From the NCBI GenBank assembly GCA_964017045.1, contig OZ024810.1, positions 8,859,562-8,923,561 of the forward strand: 64,000 bases of DNA, written 5' to 3'. Source of the DNA: Omphiscola glabra (lineage: Eukaryota > Mollusca > Gastropoda > Lymnaeidae). The notes beneath the pieces are model-generated. The model saw nothing but the letters and a program-made list of their open reading frames with translations, was not told the origin of the DNA and made no database searches. This document shows positions 54,146 to 64,000 of the stretch, in pieces (within the stretch, counting starts at the first letter, position 1; each line of letters opens with the position of its first letter). Both the position numbers and the translations under genes were made by a program.

Positions 54146-54680
54146 AGTTTAGCAAATACATAGCAACGCTTCCATTCCCGTGAAAAAGTTTAGCAAATAC
54201 ATAGCAACGCTTCCATTCCCGTGAAAAAGTTTAGCAAATACATAGCAACGCTTCCATTCCCGTGAAAAGGTTTAGCAAATACATAGCAACGCTTCCATTC
54301 CCGTGAAAAAGTTTAGCAAATACATAGCAACGCTTCCATTCCCGTGAAAAAGTTTAGCAAATACATAGCAACGCTTCCATTCCCGTGAAAAAGTTTAGCA
54401 AATACATAGCAACGCTTCCATTCCCGTGAAAAGGTTTAGCAAATACATAGCAACGCTTCCATTCCCGTGAAAAGGTTTAGCAAATACATAGCAACGCTTC
54501 CATTCCCGTGAAAAGGTTTAGCAAATACATAGCAACGCTTCCATTCCCGTGAAAAGGTTTAGCAAATACATAGCAACGCTTCCATTCCCGTGAAAAAGTT
54601 TAGCAAATACATAGCAACGCTTCCATTCCCGTGAAAAAGTTTAGCAAATACATAGCAACGCTTCCATTCCCGTGAAAATT
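54146..54680. repeat. 41-bp minisatellite (tagcaaatacatagcaacgc)
   Basis: Thirteen units of 41 bp are nearly identical, with only 'aaaaag/aaaagg' varying. Each unit contains 'tagcaaatacatagcaacgc' and 'ttccattcccgtgaaa'. Confidence 0.97.
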
Positions 54681-54699
54681 CATTCTTCTCACGAGTGAA

Positions 54700-56400
54700 C
54701 ATTTTTCGTCCTGGTCCAGTGAAGGCAATGCGAAGAGCTTAACATTGAAAGACCGGTTTTATTTTTTTTTTTGGTGAGCATATTGAATAACCTTGGCAAG
54801 GTCGTGTTCAGTTAGGAATCTTGACCACTCTCATGCTAGAGGTTACCTACGGATCTTTAAAAAGGTTGGTAAAAAAAAGGTTGGGTGGGGTTTAAGAGAA
54901 AAAAGGTATTGTCGAGTATGAAAGTGTATTAATCAATATTGCGCACTGGGTATTGTGTTTGTTAGTGCGCTGTGTGTTTTTTTAAAGCGATCTATTAGCT
55001 AATGAACGACTTCCCTCATTTTACTTGGTGGCGTATTTGAATGGTAATTATGACGTATCGTCATGTCTATGTTATGACGTGCGTGTTGATTAGTGAGCAG
55101 GCGTGGAAAGAACTTTGCAGAAGAAGGCTGTGTCTTTTATTTCTCTCTGACAGTGAGCTGCGTTATACACGTGTTGATGAAATGTACCATTTGTGGGTAT
55201 ATTGCTAGATTAAAGTTGCATTAATTATGAAAGGACTTGTGTTCATTCAGTGTTCTTAAACGTATTACGAGCAACGTGTAAAAGAACCTGATGAATTAAA
55301 CCAAACTGGGAGTTCGAGAGACGGGTCGAAACACTAAGGCATTGTGGGTGTTGCTGCATAAACGGGGCCCATCTCAGGTGCAGGGGCGCCAAAATCAACG
55401 ATGCAATGGATAAAAAAATATAATTGTTATGATTCTAAAAATCAACCTCACCACCTTGCTTTCAGAAGAAACGAAAATATTCAATGATTTAAAGTAACAA
55501 AACTATAAAAGGGTATTTTGTGACCTGGAGCATTGCTATCAAAACTAGAGAGGTCGCTGTGTGTTTATCTCTTTTCTTTTGAGAGGTTCTGGTATTCCGG
55601 CTCTCAGTTGTTATAAAAAAAAGATGTGTTCTTCTGAGCTAAAACACGGATTCAAGTTTTGGATAACCTGCTTAATAATGGTTCGCATTTTTATTCTCCC
55701 GTGAGCCTCTCGTTATAAATCAATCATCTGGTTTAGAGTTCTTTTACTGTAGAATCCACATTTTGGCTGGAGGTAGTCCAGGTCTGTGTCTATTTTCTTG
55801 TCCCTCGGGTTATCAGATTTATTTGAATTCGGGCAAACTATTAACTGAATTTTATATCTCCTCAATTGTTACAAAAGCCCAACTTATTATTCCACTGAGT
55901 TGACGAGGTATATGGCTATGTATACAAAAGTATGTATACCTTTTCTGTTACTTACATATTGTTTTGGAACAAAGTATTTTGGTGCAGCTGTGTGCTGGCC
56001 TCATTTCGAATGGTTGACCAATTTGATAAGTATGACACGAAGTAATGTCCGACCCAGTCGGACGGAGTAATTGTAATGTTTTGATTGCACAAAGAAGCTA
56101 CAGTTCCATGAAAGGTGCCGGGGGGGGGCTATGAGCATTAGAGTATAAACATTTAGCTTAGTGTTGCTGTGTTGATGGTACTCTCCAGCCGACTCAATCT
56201 CTATGTACCCCACTGAGTTCATTTTATGTAACCTCTTATGGCACATTTTTCTCCTTTAAATTTTTCTAAACGTTATTTTGACAGAAAAGAAGTCAATGTT
56301 TAATTACGTCCAGTCTTCTGGCGTTAAATTTTTGTGGTTGAGACTAAAGTCTTTTTTTGTTTTTATTTAATGTGAAATAATGTCTCTTTATTTCATTCTC
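54700..56400. other. Intergenic and presumed G6 intron, nothing recognised
   Basis: Mixed AT-rich sequence. The minus-strand frame 56001-56246 lacks a recognisable domain. No 5' exon of the G2 type was found. Confidence 0.4.
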
Positions 56401-56418
56401 CAGAAAGTAATAGCAACA

Positions 56419-57471
56419 ATGGTTCACGAATCGAGAAAACTACTTCTTGTAGGTAGAACCGGAAATGGGAAAAGTTCTACAGGAAACTCAATTGCTGGAG
56501 AGCAAAGATTCACAGTATATAGCTCCGGGGAGCAAGAAGTGGATACCTCCCCTAAAGTGTATTCGAATGAGTCTCTAACTATCGTAGACGGAACTGGTAT
56601 CGGTGACACGGGGAAGGATTCCATTGGTGGCACCACAGCTGCGATTGTGTCCAGGAATTCAGCTTTGAAGCTCTGTGATTACGTCATCACTGCTCTGATC
56701 TTCGTCTTGAAGTACGGCGTTCGGTTCACGAAGCAAGAGAAAGACGCGGTGCTAAGGGTAAAGGCGTTGCTCGGCGAGAACATCTTCAAAGCGAATGGCA
56801 TCATCGTGATGACATTTGGGGACAATTTTAAACCCGATGACGAGAACAAGACATTCGAGTCTTGGTGCGGACAGCAGTCCGGGGACTTCAGCCGTCTCCT
56901 GGCAGAATGCGGCTTTCGATGCGTTCTGTTTAATAATAGATCAAAAGAGAAAGCTGTACAAGATGAGCAGCGTAAATGTCTTTTCAAGTGCATCGGTCAG
57001 CTACCAACGCCGTACACATTGGGACATTACAGAAATGCTGAAGTCAGTTTTGAAGAGATTGGAGCAAGACTGAAAGCGTTCAAGCAAAGGTCAAAGCAGA
57101 TAAATGAAAATCCTAGAGACCGGATCTATACAAGTGAACGTGAATACAGAGATGCACTTAAAGATCTGCGTGCTCACATGCTCTATTTAGAAGAGCTGGA
57201 CAACAACACGCACCTCTTGCGAGATTCCATTGACTGGGTCAAGAATTTAATTGCCACTTTAGAAAAAGAACTGGAACGATTTAGATCACAATCCAAGATT
57301 GCTCGCAATTTAAGACGTGTTGCACATTATTTGTATGCGCGCAAAACCGGAATCTTGATATTAGTAGGAGTCACAGCCACTTTAATGTATTTCGAGTACA
57401 ACCCATTGGATGTGCTGTTCTCCGTTTTTCGCTATGTTTTTAAATGGTATTCGATAAACATTGATTTTTAA
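56419..57471 (+). CDS. GIMAP/AIG1 family GTPase G6, divergent member
   Basis: The 350-residue protein has P-loop GRTGNGKS (12-19), DGTG (57-60), KYGVRFTKQEKDAV (98-111), TFGD (132-135) and RCVLFNN (167-173). Its region between P-loop and DGTG is about five to seven residues shorter than in G1-G5 and its base sequence is clearly more diverged, also in the block shared by those genes. A helical region (about 205-300) precedes a basic stretch and a hydrophobic segment (TGILILVGVTATLMYF, about 310-325) followed by 25 mostly hydrophobic residues (DVLFSVFRYVFKWY), so the end is longer than a plain tail anchor. The ATG at 56419 follows an acceptor (atttcattctccag, ending 56403); an ATG at 56380 lies before it. 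AATAAA overlaps the stop codon (57470-57475). Confidence 0.92.
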   Translation: MVHESRKLLLVGRTGNGKSSTGNSIAGEQRFTVYSSGEQEVDTSPKVYSNESLTIVDGTGIGDTGKDSIGGTTAAIVSRNSALKLCDYVITALIFVLKYGVRFTKQEKDAVLRVKALLGENIFKANGIIVMTFGDNFKPDDENKTFESWCGQQSGDFSRLLAECGFRCVLFNNRSKEKAVQDEQRKCLFKCIGQLPTPYTLGHYRNAEVSFEEIGARLKAFKQRSKQINENPRDRIYTSEREYRDALKDLRAHMLYLEELDNNTHLLRDSIDWVKNLIATLEKELERFRSQSKIARNLRRVAHYLYARKTGILILVGVTATLMYFEYNPLDVLFSVFRYVFKWYSINIDF

Positions 57472-57475
57472 TAAA
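57470..57475 (+). terminator. Possible poly(A) signal overlapping the G6 stop
   Basis: AATAAA begins at the second base of the TAA stop codon. If used, the 3' UTR would be only about 10-25 bases. Confidence 0.35.
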
Positions 57476-57499
57476 AGTATCTCCACATTGCTATGTGTA

Positions 57500-58000
57500 C
57501 CATGAAAATTGATTTAATTTTTTTTTTCGCTTTATATTTGTAAGGTAATACTTAATGACTATAATGTTTTTGTGTGTGTCAAATGTTAAAATACTGAAGT
57601 TATAAGACTAATACTTTGGGGTAGGGGGAGGGGCATCTTAAAATTCATTTTTCTGAAAGTAACTAGCATGTTATATTTTTTATTTTGCCTTGTTGATTTA
57701 GGCCAGTTGTCCGTTTAAGATTTCTCCGTTCTTTTGATCTACTTTTTTTTTTTTTTTTTTCATAACACGTTGGTTTTGGGTTGGGTTTCCGCCTTTCACC
57801 ACACAGGTTTCTTAGTAGGGATCGTGCCCTAGGTCCATCCTTGCGCAAGTCTATTTCTGCGAATGGCTGCGCCCATTTTTTAATCTTGGTTGCCTTGCCT
57901 AAGGTGGGCGATGTAGTGTTTCAATGGGACAAGCAACAGGTTGAACTGGGAGTCAAATTGGAGTAAAATATACAAATGAATAATTTTTTACAAGACTAAA
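57500..58000. other. Intergenic, nothing recognised
   Basis: A T run at 57743-57762 is simple sequence. Frames 57663-57966 have no domain. Confidence 0.4.
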
Positions 58001-58009
58001 CTCTCACGC

Positions 58010-59285
58010 GACCGCCAAGCTCAACCTGGTGAAAAATTTGGCTTGCACGAGTTGGGGTGCTGGCGCAAGTACGCCCAGCGCGTCGTTAACTGAGTAGTGT
58101 TAGAACGTTGATGGATTTTAGCATGCCGGCCCAGTCCTCTGCAAGCAAAGTTGCATTGGAAAAGTTGGGCCTAATACAGAATTGAGATTCATCTGTGGTG
58201 CATTCAAAACCACACCAGCAACTGCCTTGAAGTCTTGGCCAGTGTTAAACCGCTAGAAATAAATAAGGACAAAGGTACACACGGCTTAACAGGAAGGAAC
58301 TGTCATTCCAACTGCAAAATAACTGGGTACCGGGAGGGGGGGGCGACTGAAACGATCGTCTTTTATGCATCAAGTTGAGGAACTTGAGAAGACAGTCGGC
58401 CTACCCCGAAATAGAGAAAGTCTGATCCACATTCTAGCCAATCCGCCGAATGCGGAACCTTCATGTTCCAAGATACGTTTGGCTTTGACAGACACAGTAG
58501 GGTCGAAACGCATCCCTGAACATGTACAGAGAGTGGCTGCCTTAGAGACCATGGAAGGGTATGTGAAGATCCTTGTGAAAGTTTTCACGGACGGCTCTGC
58601 CAACATGAGAGAAAAAAATGCGGGGTATGGTGCGATCATCCTATACCCCATTGGAACTTTCAGGGCCCTGTGGTACTGCAGCATCGAATAGCTCGAGGCT
58701 ATACAAGGAGCTTTCTGGAAAGTGTGTACAATGCTTTGCAGAGGAGGGAGCTTGCGAGAATCGACTTTGTAGTCTACTACGACTCAAAATCTGCTCTTGA
58801 AATCATGGGGAGGAGGGCGGGTACCACTCACCTGGTTGGCGCCATCGTGGACGTGGCCAAGGTTGGTGGAATATGAGGAACGGTAATAGTGCAGTTGATT
58901 CCAGAGCGTAATAGTGCAGTTGATTCCAGGGCACGTTAACGTCAGTGGCAATGAAAATGCAGAGCAGCCTTAGCCAGATGCACCAGTAACGTACCTGGGT
59001 ATAAATAAACTTGTGGGCAGAACATTTGTGCATAAATGGTACAGTCAGTGGGCAGACAACACGACAGCCAGTGGTGTATTTGCTAGCATGTCGCCTCCTA
59101 GCAGACACAATCCTTGGTGGGGGTTAGGTCACAGGCAGCAGAATCTGAGCAATGTTCCATCGCCACATATTTTAACAGGCTAGATCACAACAGGGCATTG
59201 CAGCCTGGCCCCAGGCACCCTAGCGCATCTGTTGACCGAATGTCGCTCACTAGATTATTCAGGGCAGGCCATGGCGGCGGGACAA
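58010..59285 (+). pseudogene. Non-LTR retrotransposon relic (RT end and RNase H)
   Basis: In order, broken frames give LNLVKNLACTSWGA (end of RT), LRFICGAFKTTPATA, the RNase H start VKVFTDGSANM and GYGAIILYP, the second acid motif YDSKSALEIM, IPGHVNVSGNENA and a final HLLTEC. This order is that of I/Jockey-type elements with an RNase H domain, such as the snail element Nimbus by family knowledge. Several frameshifts and stops make it non-functional. Its orientation is the same as the GIMAP genes. Confidence 0.85.
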
Positions 59286-59299
59286 CCCTACATGAGGAG

Positions 59300-59548
59300 C
59301 ATGTTATATGGCAGAGCTCAGCAGATAGATCTGATTGCCAATGTAGAACATGTTATACGGCAGAGCTCAGCAGATGGAGCTGATTGCCAATGTAGAACAT
59401 GTTATACGGCATAGCTCAGCAGATGGCGCTGATTGCCAATGTAGAACATATTATATGGCAGAGCTCAGCAGATGGAGCTGATTGCCAATGTAGAATATAT
59501 TATAATGGCAGAGCTCAGCAGATGGAGCTGATTGCCAATGTACTCGCT
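59300..59548. repeat. 49-bp minisatellite (cagagctcagcagatggagc)
   Basis: Five units of 49 bp with 'cagagctcagcagatggagc' and 'tgattgccaatgtagaacat' follow directly after the retrotransposon relic. Confidence 0.93.
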
Positions 59549-60735
59549 GGTGTCATAACAGAGTAATCTCAGACCCACACTAGAATATGTGCGTTAGTTA
59601 GTTACAGAGCTCAATAATTGCCTATCCAGTGTTGTTGTAATTTTGGTATCCCCATTGAGGGCAGTGGCTGTTAAAATCACCGGCCGTGCCTGTATTGGAG
59701 GACTGTGGGCTTTCTAGGTGGGAAAAAGTGCATGTATTTTTTGGAGCGGTGTTGTATGTGTTGATGACGGTATATTTTTTCTCAGTGGTACCAAACAGTC
59801 ACTTTTTTATATATGTCAGCTGATCTGTGGGTATAATTTCTTTAAAAAAAAGATAGACAGTGACTGATCCCTCATACATTACCTAAAGTCCAAAAAGAGA
59901 GAGCTCCTTATGCAAACAAAATACATTACGAGATGCTGGTATATTTAGCCCATTCATAGAAAATAGTCATTATCCAACTCATAATAAGTAATTTGTTCAA
60001 AAGCGAAATCCCTAAAAATCTTTAAAATTGCTGTCATAACATAAACATTAAAAAAATGGAATGGATTTTAATTCATCGAAAAGTTACTTGTTGACTAGAA
60101 TTCCTTTACCGTTGACACAGTACTCTTCCAGAATGGTGAAATGTTGTTGCACAAGACAGCTCATTAAATGTCTATCGGAATAATTTTTGCATTATTTTTC
60201 AAACTAATACTCTACTGTGAAGGCTTTCTCCTCTGTTTACAGACCCATTTCCATCAGCAACTGCCCAAACTGTCTTCTTTTTATTCACAACTGGGATACG
60301 ATGCTGTTTGACCTATCGTATCCGGAATTTTGATCGAAAGAAATTTCGTCGACGGAAAATTGATCGACGGAAATTTGGTCGAACGGAAATTTGGTCGAAT
60401 CCTTTTTTTTTTAGTTCAGACATTAAAATTTTCATCAAATTTCTTTTTGAACCATGTCACAAAAACGCGAAGTCACTTGTAATCGCGGCCAATGATGTCC
60501 GGACACGCTTACCTCTATTGTATTGAAATGTTTTGAGCAACGCAGCGTGAGAAAAATTGTAAATGAAGTACAGATAAAACTTTATCCGCTTATAAACCTG
60601 AAAGTAGTACATAGCATGCCATATTACTTAAGTTAAAAATAATTGAAAATTACATACACAGCCCTGATAGAACTACACAGAATGCCACCTTACTAAAGTT
60701 TAAAAAGATTTGAACATCCACTACACAGCCCCTAA
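59549..60735. other. Intergenic with a short 16-bp repeat
   Basis: 60320-60400 holds five diverged units of 'ggaaatttggtcgaacg'. Otherwise no gene or element is supported. Confidence 0.45.
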
Positions 60736-60737
60736 AA

Positions 60738-61240
60738 AATATTCTATGATCGTCTTCTTAGACTTTTCATCAGCCTTTAGCAGTATCCAACCACACCTTG
60801 GGATTAAAAAATGTCTCCGTTAAATGTATATTCAAATATATAAGCGTGGATTCTGTAATTTTTAACAAAATATCGCCCAGAATATTTAAAGGTGAATGGC
60901 AAAATAACAAATTAAATGCTGAAAATGAGTACCTGGGCGTGACACCATTGTGTTCTCTCGTCTGCCCTCTATAAATTTTACATTTATACCAATGATATCC
61001 AAAAATATGTACAGCGCTCCAAACATTAAATTCCCTGATGATATCACCACTGTTGCCTTCATGTTTGGGGGGGGGGGGAGTTTATACCCCAAATTAGTTA
61101 CACGTTTTATTTGTTACACATCTTTTTCTTTAAAGCCTATAAAAATTGTTTCATCATCTCACACCGATTAAACAGACTTGCCAATAAAGCAAATATAAAT
61201 TATTTCGCACAAACAAAACTAGTTTCCACCTGAAGAACAA
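60738..61240 (+). pseudogene. Non-LTR reverse transcriptase relic
   Basis: The frame reads MIVFLDFSSAFSSIQPHLG (RT motif A, normally ...DFSSAFNTI). Further on, CVLSSALYKFYIYTNDIQK (motif B to C) and NIKFPDDITTVAF (the catalytic ADD box changed to PDD) occur in different frames. Stops and frameshifts abound. The style is that of Rex1/CR1-like elements. It lies before G7. Confidence 0.75.
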
Positions 61241-62020
61241 TTTGAATCAAAATGCATTTGTAAAAAAGAAATAGGAGGATAGATCCCAAACTCTTGATCA
61301 CCACGACCTCGGCGGATTCTTTCCCTCAAAATTGAGACCGACAGATGTTAAAAACAATTCCACTTGTTTCCCCAATTTTTCAGAATTTACAAGCGGGCCC
61401 TCTCCCCCCCACCCCCCACCTGGCTGTATTACTTGCTCAGATAATCACACTTACTTACAGTATTTATAAACCAAAAGGGGTTGATGTTATGGTATGTGGC
61501 GGCTAACATTTGCGCCTGAGAAAAACTTTGGATGTGTTGTGTTTACATTGTTTTAGTCTAAAAAATGTTGTCTTGTTAAGAACACGTCTTCATGTGCTGA
61601 AAGTGTGTATATTTTCTATCGTTTGGCTAAAGCTGGTCAAATTTCCCTCCATATGTTTTTTTTTTCTAATTACAAACAAGTTTTGAATTTGAGATTCTGT
61701 TATATTTGTCAATTCCTATGTTTTAAAATTTATAAAATCTGAAGATGTTTCAATATTGAAAAAATCAAAATAAAAAATTAAGAAATTATAAATAACCTGA
61801 TCCCCTTAAAATATATTATATAAACACAAATGCACGGTTATTATAAATATGATTCCATCTTTCTTCAGATAATCACAAATAATTTATGATAGCGACCATT
61901 TGACTATAACCAAAGCAATGGTCCGGCATAAAATTAAATTTAAAAAACTAGCCGATTAATTATATTGCTAATTAGTTCCATCTTGTCAAACATTTTTACT
62001 TTTTTTTTTTTTTTTAAACA
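61240..62020. other. Presumed G7 intron, nothing recognised
   Basis: AT-rich sequence ending in a strong polypyrimidine tract (62000-62015) and the acceptor aaacag. Confidence 0.45.
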
Positions 62021-62031
62021 GAGTAGACAAG

Positions 62032-62967
62032 ATGGCCGACAGTGAAGAAACAATAAGCCTCCTTATGGTTGGCAGAAACGGAAATGGTAAAAGCTCCACC
62101 GGAAATACAATTTTTAATTCTGAAGTTTTCAAGACATATGCGCCAAACTCTATCTCAAACGAAGCAGTGGGGTTTCACGATGGAACAGTGGGTGGAACCG
62201 GTGGTTGCGTTAGACTCAGTCTGGTTGATGGCACGTGCGTGGGGGACAAAGTAGGTGATATTACTGGAGGCGAAGAAGCTGTGTTAGAATCGCTCAGTTC
62301 CATTTGGCGATATGAATTAGAATTCCACGCCATCCTCTTTGTTGTGAAGTTCGGCGTGCGATTTACAAAACAAGAAATTGAAGCCGTTCAGTGTGTCAAG
62401 TCAATGTTTGGTAAGGATGTCTTCAAGAAATGGGGCATCATTGTAATGACGTATGGAGACAACTTTGAAAAGGAAAGTACTGAAAGAAAGACATTTGAGG
62501 ATTGGTGCAGAGAGCAGTCGGGAGATTTCAAATCTCTCATTGAGGAATGTAATTACAGGTGCGTGCTGTTTAACAACAGGTCCTACAGCGACGACTACTG
62601 GTTAAAGCTTAGATCGGCCATCTCCAAGATACAATCACCACCATACACAAAATTCAACTTTAACGCCTGCAGCGCTTCAAGAAACAACTACTTTAGAAAA
62701 AGGGGTTATAATCGTCAGAGTTCTCCGACGTCAGAAACCTCTCCGCTCTTACGGGACCGCGAATCTAGTATTCATGTGACCATTTCTTGTGAAGCTAATT
62801 CAGAAGTCGCCCCGGATAACCCAAGAAATTTCAGACAGTGGACACGAAACAGCCGGGCCATTCTCTTGAAAGGTTTATACCTTCCAACAGCCGTTCTGGT
62901 TTTCCTACTGCTAGTATTTATGAATATTAACTGGATTATATGCAAACGTTATTTTTGTCTGCTATGA
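62032..62967 (+). CDS. GIMAP/AIG1 family protein G7, altered G3 motif
   Basis: The 311-residue protein has P-loop GRNGNGKS (14-21), DGTC at 66-69 in place of DGTG, the box KFGVRFTKQEIEAV (106-119), TYGD (140-143) and RCVLFNN (176-182). The DxxG glycine normally contacts the gamma phosphate, so its loss may impair GTP hydrolysis or switching while leaving nucleotide binding possible; that is inference. Unlike its neighbours it has no long helical region; a polar stretch (about 210-270, SSPTSETSPLLRDRESS) leads to a hydrophobic segment (about 281-303, YLPTAVLVFLLLVFMNINWI) and a short cysteine-containing end. The ATG at 62032 follows the acceptor ending 62021. Its last codons and stop lie inside a 33-bp tandem repeat. 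It is the most divergent copy. Confidence 0.9.
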   Translation: MADSEETISLLMVGRNGNGKSSTGNTIFNSEVFKTYAPNSISNEAVGFHDGTVGGTGGCVRLSLVDGTCVGDKVGDITGGEEAVLESLSSIWRYELEFHAILFVVKFGVRFTKQEIEAVQCVKSMFGKDVFKKWGIIVMTYGDNFEKESTERKTFEDWCREQSGDFKSLIEECNYRCVLFNNRSYSDDYWLKLRSAISKIQSPPYTKFNFNACSASRNNYFRKRGYNRQSSPTSETSPLLRDRESSIHVTISCEANSEVAPDNPRNFRQWTRNSRAILLKGLYLPTAVLVFLLLVFMNINWIICKRYFCLL

Positions 62968-63122
62968 CAGCAGGACTGACGTCATTGAAATCTGCTATGG
63001 CAGCTGGACTGACCTCATTGAGCTCTGCTATGACAGAAGGACTGACGTCATTGAACTCTGCTACGGCAGCTGGACTGACCTCATTGAACTCTGCTATGGC
63101 TCCTGGACTGATGTCATTGAGA
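62958..63122. repeat. 33-bp tandem repeat over the G7 stop codon
   Basis: Five units of 33 bp share 'tctgctatg.cagc.ggactg' and 'acgtcattga'. The G7 stop (62965-62967) lies in unit one. In another phase the array is open with an 11-residue period (SAMAAGLTSLS) up to 63191. Confidence 0.93.
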
Positions 63123-63249
63123 AGTTCTTCAGAGCCTTGTAATGTTGGATTTATGTCTCAAGGTCATCCAATCCTACTGGAGAAAAAATAACTCTTCCCC
63201 CCCCCCACCAAAAATATATATTTATTTGCGATATATAAATTATGTGCTA

Positions 63250-63330
63250 TCTATCTATCGATCTATCTATCTATCCATCCATCCATCCATCCAGCCAGCC
63301 ATCCACCTATCTAACTATATATATATATAT
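63250..63330. repeat. CTAT/CATC tetranucleotide and TA microsatellite
   Basis: Runs of 'ctat', then 'catc', then 'ta'. Confidence 0.9.
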
Positions 63331-63827
63331 TATATACATATTTTAATGTTATTTTCAATTATTAAACTCATAGTGTATTACTATAAAACTATGCTATGGT
63401 TTTTAAATAATTCGTGTAACCAGTATTGGACAAGGCTGATGTCTTTAAGTCTGGTTCTACAGTTTAATCACATCAAAAACAAAATCCTGAACATTATTTC
63501 TGTTCTCAGAGACCCTGTGGGAAAACTGACCATAAGGTTACCTTAACATCCAAGTTTTGATAAGTTAAATGTATTCTCGTGGACAGAGCTATGACCACCC
63601 ACGGTTTGTGTAATAAGATAAGAGAAGATTCTTTTATTGTTCCACATAAATGGAAATGTGTTTTTTAATTAGCTTACATATATTCATTTTCAGCACTTAA
63701 ATAAGTGTATTTTTTAAAAATAAAGTTAATATACAAGATAGTAGTATACTCATGATTTATTAATTTTTCCTTCACTTTGTATTTAGTTTTTAATAAACTG
63801 TGTTAATAATAACCGGTCGTGTTAAGT
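63331..63827. other. 3' region of G7, retroposon-like tail
   Basis: 63617-63645 ('taagataagagaagattctt' and 'ttattgttcc') resembles the tail at 41572-41595. AATAAA words lie near 63718 and 63792. No gene is supported. Confidence 0.4.
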
Positions 63828-64000
63828 CAGTGGTTCTCAACCAGTCGGTCGCGACCCCTTAGGGGGGTCGAATGACCCTTTTCCAGCGATCGCCTAAGAC
63901 CATCGCAAAACACAGATACTCTTACAGTTATGAACTAGCAACCAAAATAATTTTGTGGTTTGGGGGGTCGCCACAACACGAGGAACTTTATTAAAGGGTC
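63828..64000. mobile_element. SPIN-like hAT MITE, cut by the window end
   Basis: It starts 'cagtggttctcaaccagt' and continues 'cggtcgcgacccctta', 'gatcgcctaagaccatcg' and 'ggggggtcgccacaacacg'. The right terminus lies beyond the window. Confidence 0.85.

Noticed and set aside
1..64000. tRNA, rRNA or small nucleolar RNA genes
   Set aside because: No cloverleaf with A and B boxes and no rRNA-like stretch was recognised by eye; a tRNAscan or Rfam search could overturn this.

Overview
The window looks like a piece of a gastropod mollusc genome, probably a heterobranch (freshwater pulmonate-type) snail. It is AT-rich and intron-containing. It is full of decayed non-LTR, Ty3/gypsy-type and hAT-type elements, and its only confident genes are a tandem family of AIG1/GIMAP GTPases, a family known to be expanded in snails and bivalves. 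The assignment to a snail is an inference from gene and repeat content; no species marker is present.

Seven GIMAP-like genes lie head to tail on the + strand: G1 (5984-6844, with a detached 3' part to 7090), G2 (17866-18978), G3 (23923-25116), G4 (32989-34179), G5 (43053-44204), G6 (56419-57471) and G7 (62032-62967). Each is coded in one exon that starts just after a clear 3' splice site, so a non-coding 5' exon upstream is expected. Such an exon can be proposed for G2 (about 13890-13965), with a diverged copy before G4. Each protein has an N-terminal G domain (P-loop, DGTG box, conserved box KYGVRFTKQEKDAV, THGD-type G4, RCVLFNN G5). In G1-G6 a helical, charged stretch follows, and every protein ends in a hydrophobic segment typical of tail-anchored proteins. 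G1 has an in-frame TGA that separates the G domain from its tail anchor. G7 has a cysteine in place of the DxxG glycine and lacks most of the helical stretch. A 110-base GIMAP relic lies at 4436-4545.

The cluster grew by segmental duplication. Left flank 240-3390, the 3' flank of G1 (7470-10270) and, more weakly, the 3' flank of G2 (19390-20640) are homologous, so another GIMAP gene or relic probably lies just left of the window. The 5' flanks of G1 (3430-5110) and G2 (15340-17300) match. G3 with flanks (about 21600-27000) and G4 with flanks (about 28350-36620) are a younger duplicate pair, and the G4 copy has since gained a gypsy fragment, a solo LTR and an expanded purine minisatellite.

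The spaces between genes hold at least 15 tandem arrays (together about 7 kb), five hAT elements resembling SPIN with 155-200 bp bodies (three with perfect or near-perfect 8-bp target duplications), other short hAT-type MITEs, a long fold-back palindrome (14848-15276), a 2.9-kb TIR element packed with two minisatellites (49009-51885), and relics of several retrotransposons. One further possible gene, a small protein with two hydrophobic segments (47566-47982), is of unknown function. No tRNA, rRNA, CRISPR array or bacterial feature was seen.
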